A DNA stretch of 64,000 bases from Nonomuraea sp. NBC_00507 (lineage in GTDB: Bacteria; Actinomycetota; Actinomycetes; Streptosporangiales; Streptosporangiaceae), in contig NZ_CP107853.1 of assembly GCF_036013525.1 (NCBI RefSeq), positions 11,346,001 through 11,410,000 on the forward strand. The letters are read 5' to 3'. The translations under genes were made by a program, and so were the position numbers. The notes beneath the pieces were generated by a model. The model made no database searches. It saw only the letters and a list, made by a program, of their open reading frames with translations, and was not told the origin of the DNA. Position 1 is the first letter of the stretch; every line of letters begins with the position of its first letter. Shown here one piece after another: positions 42,335 to 51,257 of the stretch.

Positions 42335-43393
42335 GTGGCTGTGCAGGGACTACTGCTGCGGCTGTCCACGCTGGACGCCGACGCGGAGAGCGCGGTGCGG
42401 GTCATCGCGTACTTCGACTCGCTGCTACGCGACCATGTGAGCGTGCCCGTGCTGCTGGCCGCCACGGCGCGGCTGGCGCAGTGCCCGGTCGGCCTGTTCG
42501 ACGCGGCCACCGGCCGGCGCACCCGCACGTCGCCCGGAGGCGCCGTGGACACGCCCGCGACGTCCCCCGCCGAGGTCAGAGAGCTGAGCTCCGGGCTCGG
42601 GTCGGTCTGGATGGAACGCGAGGGCGCGGCGCACGGGCTCGACGAGATCGTGCTCGAACGGTACGCGGCCGCCGCCGAGGTCACGCTGGAACGAGCCGCC
42701 GCCCTGGCGCAGGCGGGTCAGGACCCGGCGCTGGTCGAGCTGGTGTTGTCGGCCGAGACCGGCGAGGCGGAGCGGGCCCGGGCGCTGCGCCTGCTCGGTT
42801 TCAGCCCTTCCGCCCCGCTGCAGGCCTTGGCGATCGCGCTGCCCTCCGGCAACGGGCTGGCGGCCGGGCTGCGCACGATGGGCCACCAGGTGCGCGAGGC
42901 CAGGATCGGAGACACCGAGGCCGTCCTGGTGGCGACCAACCTGTCGGATTCCGCGCTGCCCGACGGGGCACGGGTGGGCATCGGACCAGCGCTGCCCGGC
43001 ACGCGGGCGGCCGAGTCGTGGGCCGGCGCGCGTACGGCACTGCGTTTCACCGGCCCGCACGACCGGGTGATGCGCTGGTCGGAGCTGGGCGCGCTGGCGT
43101 TGTTCGCCGACCTGCCGGAGGCGGCGCCAGCCGGGCTGGCCGACGTCCGGGCGATGGAACGGCTCGGCGACGAGGCGACGGCCGCGGTGCGGGCACTGTG
43201 CCTGGCCGGCTCGATCCGCGGCGCGGCCACCGCCATGCACCTGCACCACAGCTCGATGGCCGCCCGCATCGCCCGCGCCGAGGCGGCGCTGGGCTTCTCG
43301 CTCGCCGACGCGCCCGGACGCCTGCGCGCCCACCTGGCCCTCGCCCTGGTCCGGCTCCGCGCGAACTCCGCTACAGGCCGTACGCCCGCTTGA
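42335..43393 (+). CDS. PucR-type helix-turn-helix transcriptional regulator
   Basis: The 352-aa protein has an N-terminal sensory region (LLRDHVSVPVLLAATAR, LFDAATGRRT), and a C-terminal HTH_30-like helix pair (AMERLGDEATAAVRAL, GAATAMHLHHSSMAARIARAE). PucR/CdaR regulators activate catabolic genes in response to metabolites. It is divergent from the acyl-CoA dehydrogenase operon and is a candidate controller of it. GTG 42335 or 42341 could be the start. Its end overlaps the convergent esterase by 23 nt. Confidence 0.78.
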   Translation: MAVQGLLLRLSTLDADAESAVRVIAYFDSLLRDHVSVPVLLAATARLAQCPVGLFDAATGRRTRTSPGGAVDTPATSPAEVRELSSGLGSVWMEREGAAHGLDEIVLERYAAAAEVTLERAAALAQAGQDPALVELVLSAETGEAERARALRLLGFSPSAPLQALAIALPSGNGLAAGLRTMGHQVREARIGDTEAVLVATNLSDSALPDGARVGIGPALPGTRAAESWAGARTALRFTGPHDRVMRWSELGALALFADLPEAAPAGLADVRAMERLGDEATAAVRALCLAGSIRGAATAMHLHHSSMAARIARAEAALGFSLADAPGRLRAHLALALVRLRANSATGRTPA

Positions 43394-44345
43394 GCGCGGC
43401 CAGCCTGGCCGCCTTGGCCCGCTTGCTGAGCTCGGCGTCCGGCACCATGCCGTCGAACCCGTGGAAGGCGCCCGGGTAGAGGTGGAACTCGGTGGACACG
43501 CCGGCCTGCGACAACCGCAGCGCGTAGTCGAGGTCCTCGTCCCTGAACACCTCCAGCTCACCGACGTCGATGAACGCCGGCGGCAGCCCGGACAGGTCGG
43601 TGGCGCGGGCCGGAGCCGCGTACGGGGGCACGTCGTCGGTGCCGACCCGGTCGCCGAGCAGCGCGGTCCAGCCGAAGAGGTTCGCCGACCTGTCCCAGAC
43701 GATGGCCTCGGCGAACTCGTGGCTGGACGGGGTGATGTTGCGGTCGTCCAGCATCGGGCACACCAGCAGCTGGAACGCCACGCCGGGGCCGCCCCGGTCG
43801 CGGGCCAGCAACACGGTCGCCGCGGCGAGCCCGCCGCCCGCGCTGGCGCCGCCGACGGCGATCCTCGCCGGGTCGATGCCCAGCTCGCCCGCCGCCTTGG
43901 CGGTCCACACCAGGCCCGCGTAGCAGTCCTCGACCGGGGCGGGATGGGGATTCTCCGGCGCCAGACGGTAGTCCACCGAGACCACGACGACGCCGAGCTG
44001 CTCGACGTAGCCGATCATCATCGCGTCGTCGATCTCCGGCACCCCGATGATCATTCCACCGCCGTGGATCCAGTAGAGCCCCGGCCGGTCGGCCCTGTCT
44101 CGGCCCTCGCCCGCCGGGCGGTAGATCCGGACCCGGACATCGGGCGCGCCGTCGGGTCCCGGCACGTGCCGGTCCTCGATCACCACGTCGGCGTCGACCG
44201 GCGGCGCGGCGGCCAGGAACGCGTTGATCTGCGCCCGGAACCCGTCGAGCTCCTCGTACGTCATGCTCGGCATGTCGAGCGCCGGCAGCGGCGTCCGCTC
44301 GATCGCGGCACGGATTTCCGGATCCAGGTTGGGGTGGTATGCCAT
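43371..44345 (-). CDS. Alpha/beta hydrolase of the hormone-sensitive lipase family
   Basis: The 324-aa HSL-type esterase has the oxyanion HGGG (YWIHGGGMIIG), nucleophile GASAGGGLAA, DYRLAPENPHP and the catalytic His in YPGAFHGFDGM. It hydrolyses short acyl esters, substrate unknown. GGAAAGG lies 6 nt before ATG 44345. It has no operator of the CCAAGC class upstream, so membership in the neighbouring catabolic regulon is uncertain. Confidence 0.88.
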   Translation of the reverse strand: MAYHPNLDPEIRAAIERTPLPALDMPSMTYEELDGFRAQINAFLAAAPPVDADVVIEDRHVPGPDGAPDVRVRIYRPAGEGRDRADRPGLYWIHGGGMIIGVPEIDDAMMIGYVEQLGVVVVSVDYRLAPENPHPAPVEDCYAGLVWTAKAAGELGIDPARIAVGGASAGGGLAAATVLLARDRGGPGVAFQLLVCPMLDDRNITPSSHEFAEAIVWDRSANLFGWTALLGDRVGTDDVPPYAAPARATDLSGLPPAFIDVGELEVFRDEDLDYALRLSQAGVSTEFHLYPGAFHGFDGMVPDAELSKRAKAARLAALKRAYGL

Positions 44346-44415
44346 GCGCTGCACCTTTCCACGGGGTCACGGAGCGCTACTCCTCGATAGTCGGAGCCCG
44401 TACCCGTGGTTCACA

Positions 44416-44431
44416 ACCGCCATCCGGCGGT
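44416..44431 (-). terminator. Short hairpin after the DJ-1/PfpI gene
   Basis: ACCGCC and GGCGGT pair over a 4-nt loop, 11 nt past the stop at 44443. Weak, but placed as expected for a terminator. Confidence 0.4.
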
Positions 44432-44442
44432 GTTTGTTCTCC

Positions 44443-45111
44443 TCACGCCCGCCGTTCGGCGAGGAGCTCGAGAACCCGCTCGGCGAGCGGGGCGGCGCTG
44501 GCGGGATTCTGGCCGGTGACGAGGCGGTCATCCACGACGACCTGGGCCTGCCAGTTCGGTCCCGGCTCGTGCCGGGCGCCCCGGTCCACCAGCTCGTCCG
44601 CCAGCAGGAACGGCACCACGTGCGCCACGCCGCGCAACTCTTCCTCCTCGTTGGTGAAGGCCGCCACCCGCTTGCCCGCCACCAGGTAGGAGCCGTCGGA
44701 CAGCGTGAGGTTCACCAGCGCGGCGGGACCGTGGCAGACGGCGGCCACCACGCCGCCCTGCTCGTACACCGCCCTCCCGACGCGGATGACGCCGGGATCG
44801 CCGGGGAAGTCCCACATGGTGCCGTGGCCGCCGGCGTAGAGAACGGCGTCGTAACGTGCGGGGTCCACGTCCGCCAGGCATGCGGTGTCGCGTGCGTCCG
44901 GCGAGGCGAGGAAGGCCACCTGGGCGGGGTCTTCGGGGTCGAACCCGTCCTGCGGCGGCTCGCCGCCGCGCACGCTGGCGACGTCGACCGCGTGTCCGGC
45001 CTTACGGAAGATCTCCCAGGGGTGCGCCGCCTCGGGCACGTAGTATCCGGTCTTCTCCACGCCGCCGAGGTCGTCGTGGCGGGTCAATACGATCAGGATG
45101 CGCTTGCTCAT
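44443..45111 (-). CDS. DJ-1/PfpI-family (Hsp31-like) protein
   Basis: The 222-aa type 1 glutamine-amidotransferase-like protein has the nucleophile elbow VAAVCHGPAALV, a YAGGHGTMWDFPG loop and FTNEEEELRGV. This layout is typical of Hsp31-type glyoxalase III/chaperone proteins that detoxify methylglyoxal. ATG 45111 (MSKRILIVLT) gives the standard N-terminus. A LysR gene diverges 73 nt away and probably controls it. Confidence 0.87.
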   Translation of the reverse strand: MSKRILIVLTRHDDLGGVEKTGYYVPEAAHPWEIFRKAGHAVDVASVRGGEPPQDGFDPEDPAQVAFLASPDARDTACLADVDPARYDAVLYAGGHGTMWDFPGDPGVIRVGRAVYEQGGVVAAVCHGPAALVNLTLSDGSYLVAGKRVAAFTNEEEELRGVAHVVPFLLADELVDRGARHEPGPNWQAQVVVDDRLVTGQNPASAAPLAERVLELLAERRA

Positions 45112-45184
45112 GCCTGACAGCATCGCTCCCCGCGGCCATCAGCCACAAATAACCGGCCATGCGTCGAGCCATCAGAATAGTGAT

Positions 45185-46084
45185 ATGTCGCATCTCTCGC
45201 TCGACCTGCTCCGCACCTTCCTCGCGGTGCACAGGACCGGCTCCATCACGGCCGCGGCGCAGACGCTCAGCCTGTCGCAGCCGGCGGTGACCGCGCAGGT
45301 CAAGGCCCTGGAGTCGGCGCTGGACCGGCCGCTGTTCGACCGGCTGCCGCGCGGCGTCGCGCCCACGCCGGCGGCCGACGAGCTGGCCCGCAGGGTGGCG
45401 GCCGCACTCGACGCGCTGGACGAGGTGGTGGGGTCCGAGCTGCCCTCGGGCGAAGCCGTTCATCTGGGCGGCCCGGCCGAGCTCCTGTGCGAGGTGGTCA
45501 TGCCGATGCTCGCCCCTCTGGTACGGGACGGCCTCCGCCTCCGCACGACCCTCGGCCTGGCCGACGACCTCCTCGCCGACCTGGCCGCCGGGCGCCTGGA
45601 CCTGGTGGTGTCCACGATCCGCCCCCGGATGCGCGGCGTCCACGCGGATCCCCTCTACGACGAGGAGTTCGTCCTGGTCGCCGCCCCATCCCTGGGGGAG
45701 GCGTTGCGGGCGGCCGGGAGCGAGGTCGGCCCTCGCGCGCTGGCCGGGGTGCCGCTGGTGGCGTATGCGGAGGATCTGCCCATCGTGCGGCGTTACTGGC
45801 GGAGCGTGTTCGGCAGGCGGCCCACGATGGCCGCCCAGATCGTCATCCCCGACCTGCGCGGCGTGCTCAGCGCGGTCAAGGCAGGCATGGGCGTCTCGGT
45901 CCTGCCCGCCTACCTGTGCCGCGGCGACCTGGACGCGGGCACCCTGGTCACGCTCGCCGACCCGGAGGAGCCGCCGATCAATACCGGGTACCTCGCCGTC
46001 CGCTCAGGCGCCCAGTCCAGGCCCGCCGTGGCCAGAACGCGAGCCCACCTGCTCAAAGCCTTCCGGGCGAACCCGCTCTCCTAA
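45185..46084 (+). CDS. LysR-family regulator, C-terminus formed by a tRNA scar
   Basis: The 299-aa LysR protein has an N-terminal winged helix (FLAVHRTGSITAAAQTL, then LSQPAVTAQVKALE) and a substrate-binding domain (VSVLPAYLCRGDL). It is divergent from the DJ-1/PfpI gene. No ribosome site precedes ATG 45185. Its TAA (46082-46084) lies inside the anticodon loop of the tRNA-Arg remnant, so the last few residues come from an attachment sequence. The protein is close to family length and is probably functional. Confidence 0.85.
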   Translation: MSHLSLDLLRTFLAVHRTGSITAAAQTLSLSQPAVTAQVKALESALDRPLFDRLPRGVAPTPAADELARRVAAALDALDEVVGSELPSGEAVHLGGPAELLCEVVMPMLAPLVRDGLRLRTTLGLADDLLADLAAGRLDLVVSTIRPRMRGVHADPLYDEEFVLVAAPSLGEALRAAGSEVGPRALAGVPLVAYAEDLPIVRRYWRSVFGRRPTMAAQIVIPDLRGVLSAVKAGMGVSVLPAYLCRGDLDAGTLVTLADPEEPPINTGYLAVRSGAQSRPAVARTRAHLLKAFRANPLS

Positions 46085-46119
46085 GCGGGTGCCGAAGGTT
46101 CGAATCCTGCCGGGGGCAC
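46066..46119 (+). repeat. 3' half of tRNA-Arg(CCT), probable attachment-site scar
   Basis: The stretch contains an anticodon arm with loop CTCCTAA (anticodon CCT), a T arm with GGTTCGAATCC and the acceptor strand CCGGGGGCAC. It matches the 3' half of actinobacterial tRNA-Arg(CCT). No D arm or 5' acceptor strand is found upstream; LysR coding sequence is there instead. One anticodon-stem base appears missing, and a T-stem pair (A-G) is broken, so it is not a working tRNA. Integrases often target such 3' halves. Confidence 0.6.
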
Positions 46120-46150
46120 GCTTCTGACCAGGCGTTTCAGTCTCTGATGG

Positions 46151-46172
46151 CCTGCGGTTTTCCTGCCGCAGG
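46151..46172 (+). terminator. Hairpin terminator after the tRNA remnant
   Basis: CCTGCGG pairs with CCGCAGG over an 8-nt loop, followed by TCTTT. It could end the LysR transcript or be the old tRNA terminator. Confidence 0.55.
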
Positions 46173-46631
46173 TCTTTAGCTCGGTGGACCTTGATAGGCA
46201 GCCGAGGGCTTCCGTATGCAGCCGTAGGACCATGATCCGGGGATTCGGTCGGGATGATCTTGACGGTGTTTCCCCAGGTCGTGAAGGCTCTACCGCTGTA
46301 AACATGCATCGGGTCCTGGCAAGGGGCATACTCCCTCTCCTGAAGCGCCTAGCCCAACGCGCGACCTTCTCGACGTCGATAGACGCTCGATGATCTGGAC
46401 GTGCCGTGCTCGGTGCCGCGGCGGGTTCGACCGGAGACGGCCTGTCTGTGGCCTCTCGATCACACCTCGGTTGCGCCAGCGCGCCCGTCCGGTGGAGCGT
46501 GCGCCGTTCCGCCTCGATCGTCGCCGCCCGCGTGCCATCGCCCCTCTCAAGGGCGTGCAGGAGGGCGGCGCGGGAGGCATCCAACTCATGCAGCAGATCG
46601 TCCTGCTCATCGTCATCCCGGCCGGCCATGC
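46173..46631. other. Region without a firm gene, probable element DNA
   Basis: No family is recognised. The minus strand has an acidic, helix-prone frame beginning near 46629 (DDDEQDDLLHELDASRAAL) that could be a small gene, but it has no ribosome site and degenerates into tRNA antisense. I leave it uncalled. Confidence 0.3.
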
Positions 46632-46646
46632 GTGACACGGAACACG

Positions 46647-46796
46647 ATGAAAGCCCCCGATGCGGCGCACAACCCTGCTGAGCAGGCTTCGGGCATCGGC
46701 TCGGCCATGTCGCCGGGTTCCTCGGGCCTTGGCGAGACCACCGGCAAGGGCGCCGAGACGGACGTCGGCAAGGACGACGGGTCGGATGAGACGTGA
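46647..46796 (+). CDS. Small acidic disordered protein, hypothetical
   Basis: This 49-aa frame is rich in Gly, Ser, Asp and Glu, with the stop overlapping the GTG of the DUF6221 gene (GTGA). No family is recognised. An alternative GTG start is at 46632. The coupling is the main reason to call it; it fits the small cargo genes of integrative elements. Confidence 0.4.
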   Translation: MKAPDAAHNPAEQASGIGSAMSPGSSGLGETTGKGAETDVGKDDGSDET

Positions 46797-47227
46797 TCGG
46801 TTGGCTGAGAACGCAGATCGAGGCTGACAGGGCGACCGCGGACGAGGCGGGCGCACGTACTTGGCGCTATGTGCCCACGCTGAACGCCGAGGGAAAGCCG
46901 ACCGCACACGGACTGGACCTGGACGAGCTGCTGATCATCACGGACGTCGGGCCCCAGGATGACGCTCTGCTCCAGCCCGCTGAGGCAATCCGCATCGCCC
47001 TGCACGATCCAGCAGACGTGCTCGCCCGCTGTGAGGCCGAGCTGGCCCTGCTCGATGCGCACGACCCGAAGGGTGGCGATGGGCTCCACTGCCCCGTGTT
47101 CATTGAGCAGACCGTCGATCCGGCGTCACCGTACCAGCCCGCAGTGCCGCCGTGCCGGACGCTGCGACTGCTGGCGTACGGCTACCGCCACCGGCCGGGT
47201 TGGGATGCGGCCTGGGTGCCTGACTGA
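46793..47227 (+). CDS. DUF6221-family protein
   Basis: The 144-aa protein has the DUF6221 pattern: an N-terminal WLRTQIEADRATADEA helix, a central IRIALHDPADVLARCEAEL, and a C-terminal TLRLLAYGYRHRPGWD. The function is unknown, but the family occurs mainly in actinobacterial phages and integrative elements. It therefore supports the idea that DNA right of the tRNA-Arg scar came from such an element. It starts at GTG 46793, coupled to the small ORF. Confidence 0.78.
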   Translation: MIGWLRTQIEADRATADEAGARTWRYVPTLNAEGKPTAHGLDLDELLIITDVGPQDDALLQPAEAIRIALHDPADVLARCEAELALLDAHDPKGGDGLHCPVFIEQTVDPASPYQPAVPPCRTLRLLAYGYRHRPGWDAAWVPD

Positions 47228-47344
47228 TGGGCGTCTGTGGCGGCACCCCACAACGAGCCTCCAACGAGGGCTGCCCGCCTGCGGCACGCGCAATTCATCC
47301 GCCGGACGCGCACTGATCAGCAGACTGGCCTCTGCCCAGGTGAG

Positions 47345-47686
47345 TCAGCCGCAGGCCTGCCGCAGATCCGTGTACGGAGGGAAGGCGTCGAGGAGGTCGG
47401 TGAGCGTGAGCAGCCGAGCCAGTGATCCGTGCACCCCGAGCAGGCGCAGGTAGCCGCCACGCCGCTCAGCCTCCCGCTGCTCGGCGATGAACGCGCTCAG
47501 GCCGCTGCAGTCGCAGAAGCCGAGCCCACTCACGTCCACCACGATCTTGACCTGGTCGCGGACGAGCAATTGGGCGCAGGCGCGTGTGAAAGCCTCCCCT
47601 GTCCCCAGGTCGAGCTCGCCGTTCAGGCGTAGGACGGTCACGCCGTGATAGTCATCGACCTGCAGCGCCAACCGCGGGTCCGACAT
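47345..47686 (-). CDS. STAS-domain anti-sigma factor antagonist
   Basis: The 113-aa single STAS domain reads VTVLRLNGELDLGTGEAF and VVDVSGLGFCDCSGLSAF. The conserved phosphorylatable Ser is in DCSGL. Such proteins bind a kinase-type anti-sigma factor and release a SigB/F-type sigma factor. GGAGG precedes ATG 47686. No partner anti-sigma gene is nearby; only a sigma-factor fragment at 48055 is. Confidence 0.87.
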   Translation of the reverse strand: MSDPRLALQVDDYHGVTVLRLNGELDLGTGEAFTRACAQLLVRDQVKIVVDVSGLGFCDCSGLSAFIAEQREAERRGGYLRLLGVHGSLARLLTLTDLLDAFPPYTDLRQACG

Positions 47687-47701
47687 CCTGCCTCCAACCA
47701 C

Positions 47702-48054
47702 GAACCGAAATAGATGAACTTATCCTGTGCAGACCACCACAGAAGCGGACAAAAAGGTCTCCATACCTTATCCGCCTCCCTTTACCGGATCAGTCAACTC
47801 CTCACATGGGAATTGTTAAATACCTGCCTGCCTCATCTCTGTTCGGTCATGAGAGCAGAATGACGGACCACGAACAGCGTCTCGGCGATCAAAGCGGACG
47901 GGCATGGTGCATCGTGTGGAACCGCCTCGGATCCGTGGTCGCGGCCACGGGCAGGCGCGGCGGTCGAGTGCAGACTCAGGTGATCTTGGCCATCTGCAAG
48001 CCGCAGCAACAGGTCGGATCGTGGTCTCCGCCTTTGCCGGAGCGGCTCTCGACG
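47702..48054. other. Noncoding or decayed stretch
   Basis: No intact gene is seen. The minus strand continues from the sigma-factor fragment in broken frames. The part next to 47686 should hold the promoter of the STAS gene, but I cannot assign one with confidence. Confidence 0.35.
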
Positions 48055-48244
48055 TTGGGTCAGATTGCCATAAAACCGCAACAGCAGAATATTCTGCTCC
48101 CTGGCCGGAAGCGCATTGAGAAGTGGCTTGAGGGCGTGTTTGGCGACCAGCGCGGTCAGCGGGTCATCTTCGTCGGCCAGGAACTCCACCCAGGAGCCCT
48201 CATCTTCTTCAAACGGGAGCGTCCAGGGACTGGGCCCCGCTCAC
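48055..48244 (-). pseudogene. SigB/SigF-family sigma factor fragment
   Basis: About 60 codons read WVEFLADEDDPLTALV then LKPLLNALPAREQNILLLRF and YGNLTQ, matching the region 3/4 junction of SigB/F sigma factors. After NLTQ the expected QIAERLG helix is lost to a frameshift or deletion, and regions 2 and most of 3 are absent: an in-frame stop lies upstream. It abuts the DEAD-box helicase stop. Confidence 0.6.
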
Positions 48245-48249
48245 CGGGG

Positions 48250-49929
48250 TCATCTGCTGGGCCGTTCGTGTTCTCGGCGGACCGTCGGCTTCCTTCCCTT
48301 GATGGTGCTCCGCCGCAGAGCCCTGATCACCTCATCGGCGGCGTCTTCGGGCACCTCGACCAGAGAGAAACGGTCAGCGATCTGGATCGTCCCGATGTCA
48401 CGCCCACTCATGCGGGATTCGCCCGCGATCGCACCGACCAGATCCTGCGGCCGCACTCCGGCCGTGCGCCCAAGACCGAAGAAGAGACGGGTCATCCCCC
48501 TTGCGGGCATGCGGCCACGCCGCTCCCGGCCTCCGGCCACCTCACGACGTCCCTGCCTGTCTGCCCCGGTCCGCAGAATGACCTCGGGAATCTCCTCCTC
48601 CTCAGCCACGGCGCCACCGGACTCATGCGCGAGCTTGACCGCGGCGAGAGCCACCTCCATGACCTCGAACTCATCCGTGAGCGACTCCACCACGACGCGG
48701 AAGGGCTCCAGGTCGTCTTGGAGAAGGCTCTCCTCCAATGCGCCGCGGGTCAGCTCAAGGCGGCGTGCGCGCAGGTCGGCGACGGTCGGCAGCCTTTCCA
48801 CGCCGATCCGCTGCCCCGTCACCCGCTCGATCGACTTGAGCATGCGATGCTCACGCGGCTCGGCCAGAGTGAGGGCCACCCCCTCCCGGCCGGCCCGGCC
48901 CACCCTGCCGATGCGGTGGACGTACGACTCGGGTGCGGAGGGTACGTCGTAGTTGACGACGTGCGAGAGTTGCTCGATGTCGAGGCCACGTGCGGCCACA
49001 TCGGTCGCGACGAGCAGCTCCGCCGTCCCGCTCCGCAGCCGCCCCAACACGCGATCGCGCTGCTCCTGGTCCATCCCCCCGTGCAGCGCCTCGGCACGGT
49101 AGCCGCGGCCGTTCAAGGTCTCGGTGAGCCGGTCCACCTCCTCGCGGGTGCGGCAGAAGACGATCGCGGCTGCGGGCGCTTCCACATCCAGCAGGCGCCC
49201 TAGCGCCGCGGGCTTGTGCGCCCGGGCGACCACATAGGCGCTCTGCCGCACCAATGGGGCCTCCCCGGGGGCCGCCGCCTCTCGCGCTATCTCGATCCGG
49301 ACCGGGTCGCGCAGATGACGGCGAGCGATGCCGGTGATGCGCGGCGGAACCGTCGCGGAGAAGAGCACCGTCTGGCGATCCTCTGGAGTCGCCTGGAAGA
49401 TCGCCTCGATGTCATCGGCGAACCCCATGTCGAGCATCTCGTCCGCCTCGTCCAGCACGACGGTCTGCACACCATGCAGGCGAAGCGTCTCCCGGCTGAT
49501 GTGGTCGAGTACGCGTCCAGGGGTCGCGACCACGACATCGACCCCGCGCCTGAGCGCCTGCAGCTGTCGGCCGATCGGTGCTCCACCGTAGATCGGGAGG
49601 ACGCGAGTGCCCATGTTGCGGCCGTAGCGATGGAAGGCCTCCGAAACCTGGATGGCCAGCTCCCGTGTGGGCACGAGCACGAGCGCCACCGGCTCACCGT
49701 CGTGAGCTTGGGGCATGCGCTGGAGCACCGGCAGCGCGAACGCCGCCGTCTTCCCCGTACCGGTCGCAGCCTGCCCGAGCAGGTCGCGGCCCTCCAGCAA
49801 CGGCGGGATCGCCTCGCACTGGATCGGGGTGGGCTCTTCATATCCCAGATCGGACAGCGCACGCAGAAGCTCGGGCCGCAGCCCCAGGTCGGCGAAGCTC
49901 GACGCACCATCAGACGTGTTCAAGGCCAT
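48250..49929 (-). CDS. deaD: DEAD-box RNA helicase (DeaD/CsdA type)
   Basis: The 559-aa protein has the Q motif (GYEEPTPIQ), Walker A ATGTGKT, DEAD in VVLDEADEMLD, SAT, GGMDQEQRDRVL, VATDVAARGLDI and HRIGRVGRAG. A C-terminal DbpA-type RNA-binding domain follows (TRLFFGLGRTAGVRPQDL and GTIQIADRFSLVEVP). It unwinds structured RNA in ribosome assembly and cold adaptation. ATG 49929 follows GGAGGAGG; the longer frame would translate this ribosome site. Confidence 0.92.
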   Translation of the reverse strand: MALNTSDGASSFADLGLRPELLRALSDLGYEEPTPIQCEAIPPLLEGRDLLGQAATGTGKTAAFALPVLQRMPQAHDGEPVALVLVPTRELAIQVSEAFHRYGRNMGTRVLPIYGGAPIGRQLQALRRGVDVVVATPGRVLDHISRETLRLHGVQTVVLDEADEMLDMGFADDIEAIFQATPEDRQTVLFSATVPPRITGIARRHLRDPVRIEIAREAAAPGEAPLVRQSAYVVARAHKPAALGRLLDVEAPAAAIVFCRTREEVDRLTETLNGRGYRAEALHGGMDQEQRDRVLGRLRSGTAELLVATDVAARGLDIEQLSHVVNYDVPSAPESYVHRIGRVGRAGREGVALTLAEPREHRMLKSIERVTGQRIGVERLPTVADLRARRLELTRGALEESLLQDDLEPFRVVVESLTDEFEVMEVALAAVKLAHESGGAVAEEEEIPEVILRTGADRQGRREVAGGRERRGRMPARGMTRLFFGLGRTAGVRPQDLVGAIAGESRMSGRDIGTIQIADRFSLVEVPEDAADEVIRALRRSTIKGRKPTVRREHERPSR

Positions 49930-50105
49930 CGTCGGCGCCTCCTCCAGCACCCCCTACCTCCGGACGCAACCGGAAAACGCACTCCCCTCTGGTCGCGGGG
50001 GCCACGCTCGGCCCTCGTCCAGATATTCCTGCGCACGGGCGTGGGCCGCCTCGTTCTCAACAGGAGCGACGCGAGGTTACCCGCCACCGAGCCCGGCCGA
50101 CGTGT

Positions 50106-50804
50106 CTAGTGACCCATCGCCGGTCTTGCCCCGGTGGCGGGGATCGGCAGATGCTCTCGGATGAGGAACCAGCTTGCGGCCAGCACCCACAACGCCGTGA
50201 GCACGCCGAGCACAATTGCCACCGGGCCGCCGGGCACCACGGCGCCGCCCGTGTTGACGATCGTGAACGCGCCCAGGACAGCGACCACAGCCACGACTAT
50301 GGCGAGCCAGGCCATCCACAGTGGGAATATGTTCGTGCGCATGATGGCGGCGGCCGAGGCCCCGAATGGCACGGTCATCGCGATCCCGGTGATGGCATCC
50401 ATCACGGTCAGCACGGTGTACGGCCCGGCGGCGATGGCCAGCAGAGGCGGATGCGTGGTGATCGCGTAGGTCATCCCGGCGAACATGGATATGCCGATGA
50501 ATCCGATGGCAGCGAGGAGGACGTATCCCGCGAGAACCAGCGCCGGTGCGTCACTCGTCTCGTCCGCTCGGCGCATAGCGGTGGCCAGCGCCACGCCGAA
50601 CCACAGGAGCAGCGCTGCCGCGACGGCGTAGAGCAACGCCGCCGCGAGGACTTGGACCCGGCGCTCGGTCAGGAATCCGGAGATCGTCATCGCGGGCTCC
50701 GTGAGCTGCGGCGCGCTCCCCATCACCAGGCGCCCGATGAGGGCCGCCAGTATGGAGGCGACGCCGGCCAGCCCGCCCCATCGGAGCTCATGGCTCTGTT
50801 TCAT
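50106..50804 (-). CDS. Polytopic membrane protein, unknown function
   Basis: This 232-aa protein has about six hydrophobic helices (for example VQVLAAALLYAVAAALLLW, LVLAGYVLLAAIGFIGISM, AWLAIVVAVVAVLGAFTI). No catalytic or transport motif is recognised; it vaguely resembles DUF4386-like proteins. GGAGGGGAG precedes ATG 50804. It stands alone downstream of a gap with no other genes. Confidence 0.75.
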   Translation of the reverse strand: MKQSHELRWGGLAGVASILAALIGRLVMGSAPQLTEPAMTISGFLTERRVQVLAAALLYAVAAALLLWFGVALATAMRRADETSDAPALVLAGYVLLAAIGFIGISMFAGMTYAITTHPPLLAIAAGPYTVLTVMDAITGIAMTVPFGASAAAIMRTNIFPLWMAWLAIVVAVVAVLGAFTIVNTGGAVVPGGPVAIVLGVLTALWVLAASWFLIREHLPIPATGARPAMGH

Positions 50805-51218
50805 CGCCGCTCCCCTCCTCTTCCCATTCCGATAATTCGCTGTCCTTCGCGCTGGCCTCGTCAAGCGCCGAAGGTCCCGACTGTGAATCACACATAAGGG
50901 GTGACAAAGAGTGCTGCTGCCCAGCGTGGGCCATTCACCCCTTCAAGACGCTCATCTTCCCAGGACGTCGGTCGTTGAACGATTGCGCAGCGCGAATAGT
51001 GGGATAGACGGGAGACGTAACTCAGGCCTTGGACGCGCCCGAAGCGGCCTGCTAGCGGACCTGCGGACACAAACGGGCTCCGCCATTTGTCAGACCCGCC
51101 TGTCGCGGTGAAGGCATGCAGGACTGCGTGCCAGGGGTACGCCTACGCCTCGTGCACGGACGTGCTGTCACGGCGCTCGGGTCGGCGGCAATCCGTGTCC
51201 TGAAGCGGAGCAGACGCA
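50805..51218. other. Intergenic stretch, nothing recognised
   Basis: Apart from the presumed promoter of the membrane-protein gene, no gene, repeat or RNA is seen in these 414 bases. Confidence 0.4.
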
Positions 51219-51250
51219 GCCGGGCAACCGCGGGATGGCGGTTGCCCGGC
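51219..51250 (-). terminator. 13-bp stem terminator after the methyltransferase
   Basis: GCCGGGCAACCGC and GCGGTTGCCCGGC pair perfectly over a 6-nt loop, 7 nt beyond the stop at 51258. Confidence 0.75.
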
Positions 51251-51257
51251 CCTGGCA

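Noticed and set aside
42319..43561. Minus-strand frames across the PucR-type regulator
   Set aside because: They are shadows of the plus-strand gene, whose helix-turn-helix and length fit the family.
46081..46309. Minus-strand frames ending in PPAGFEPSAPA or containing GRIRTFGT
   Set aside because: These are the well-known false peptides produced by translating the antisense of a tRNA T arm; they support the tRNA remnant, not a protein.
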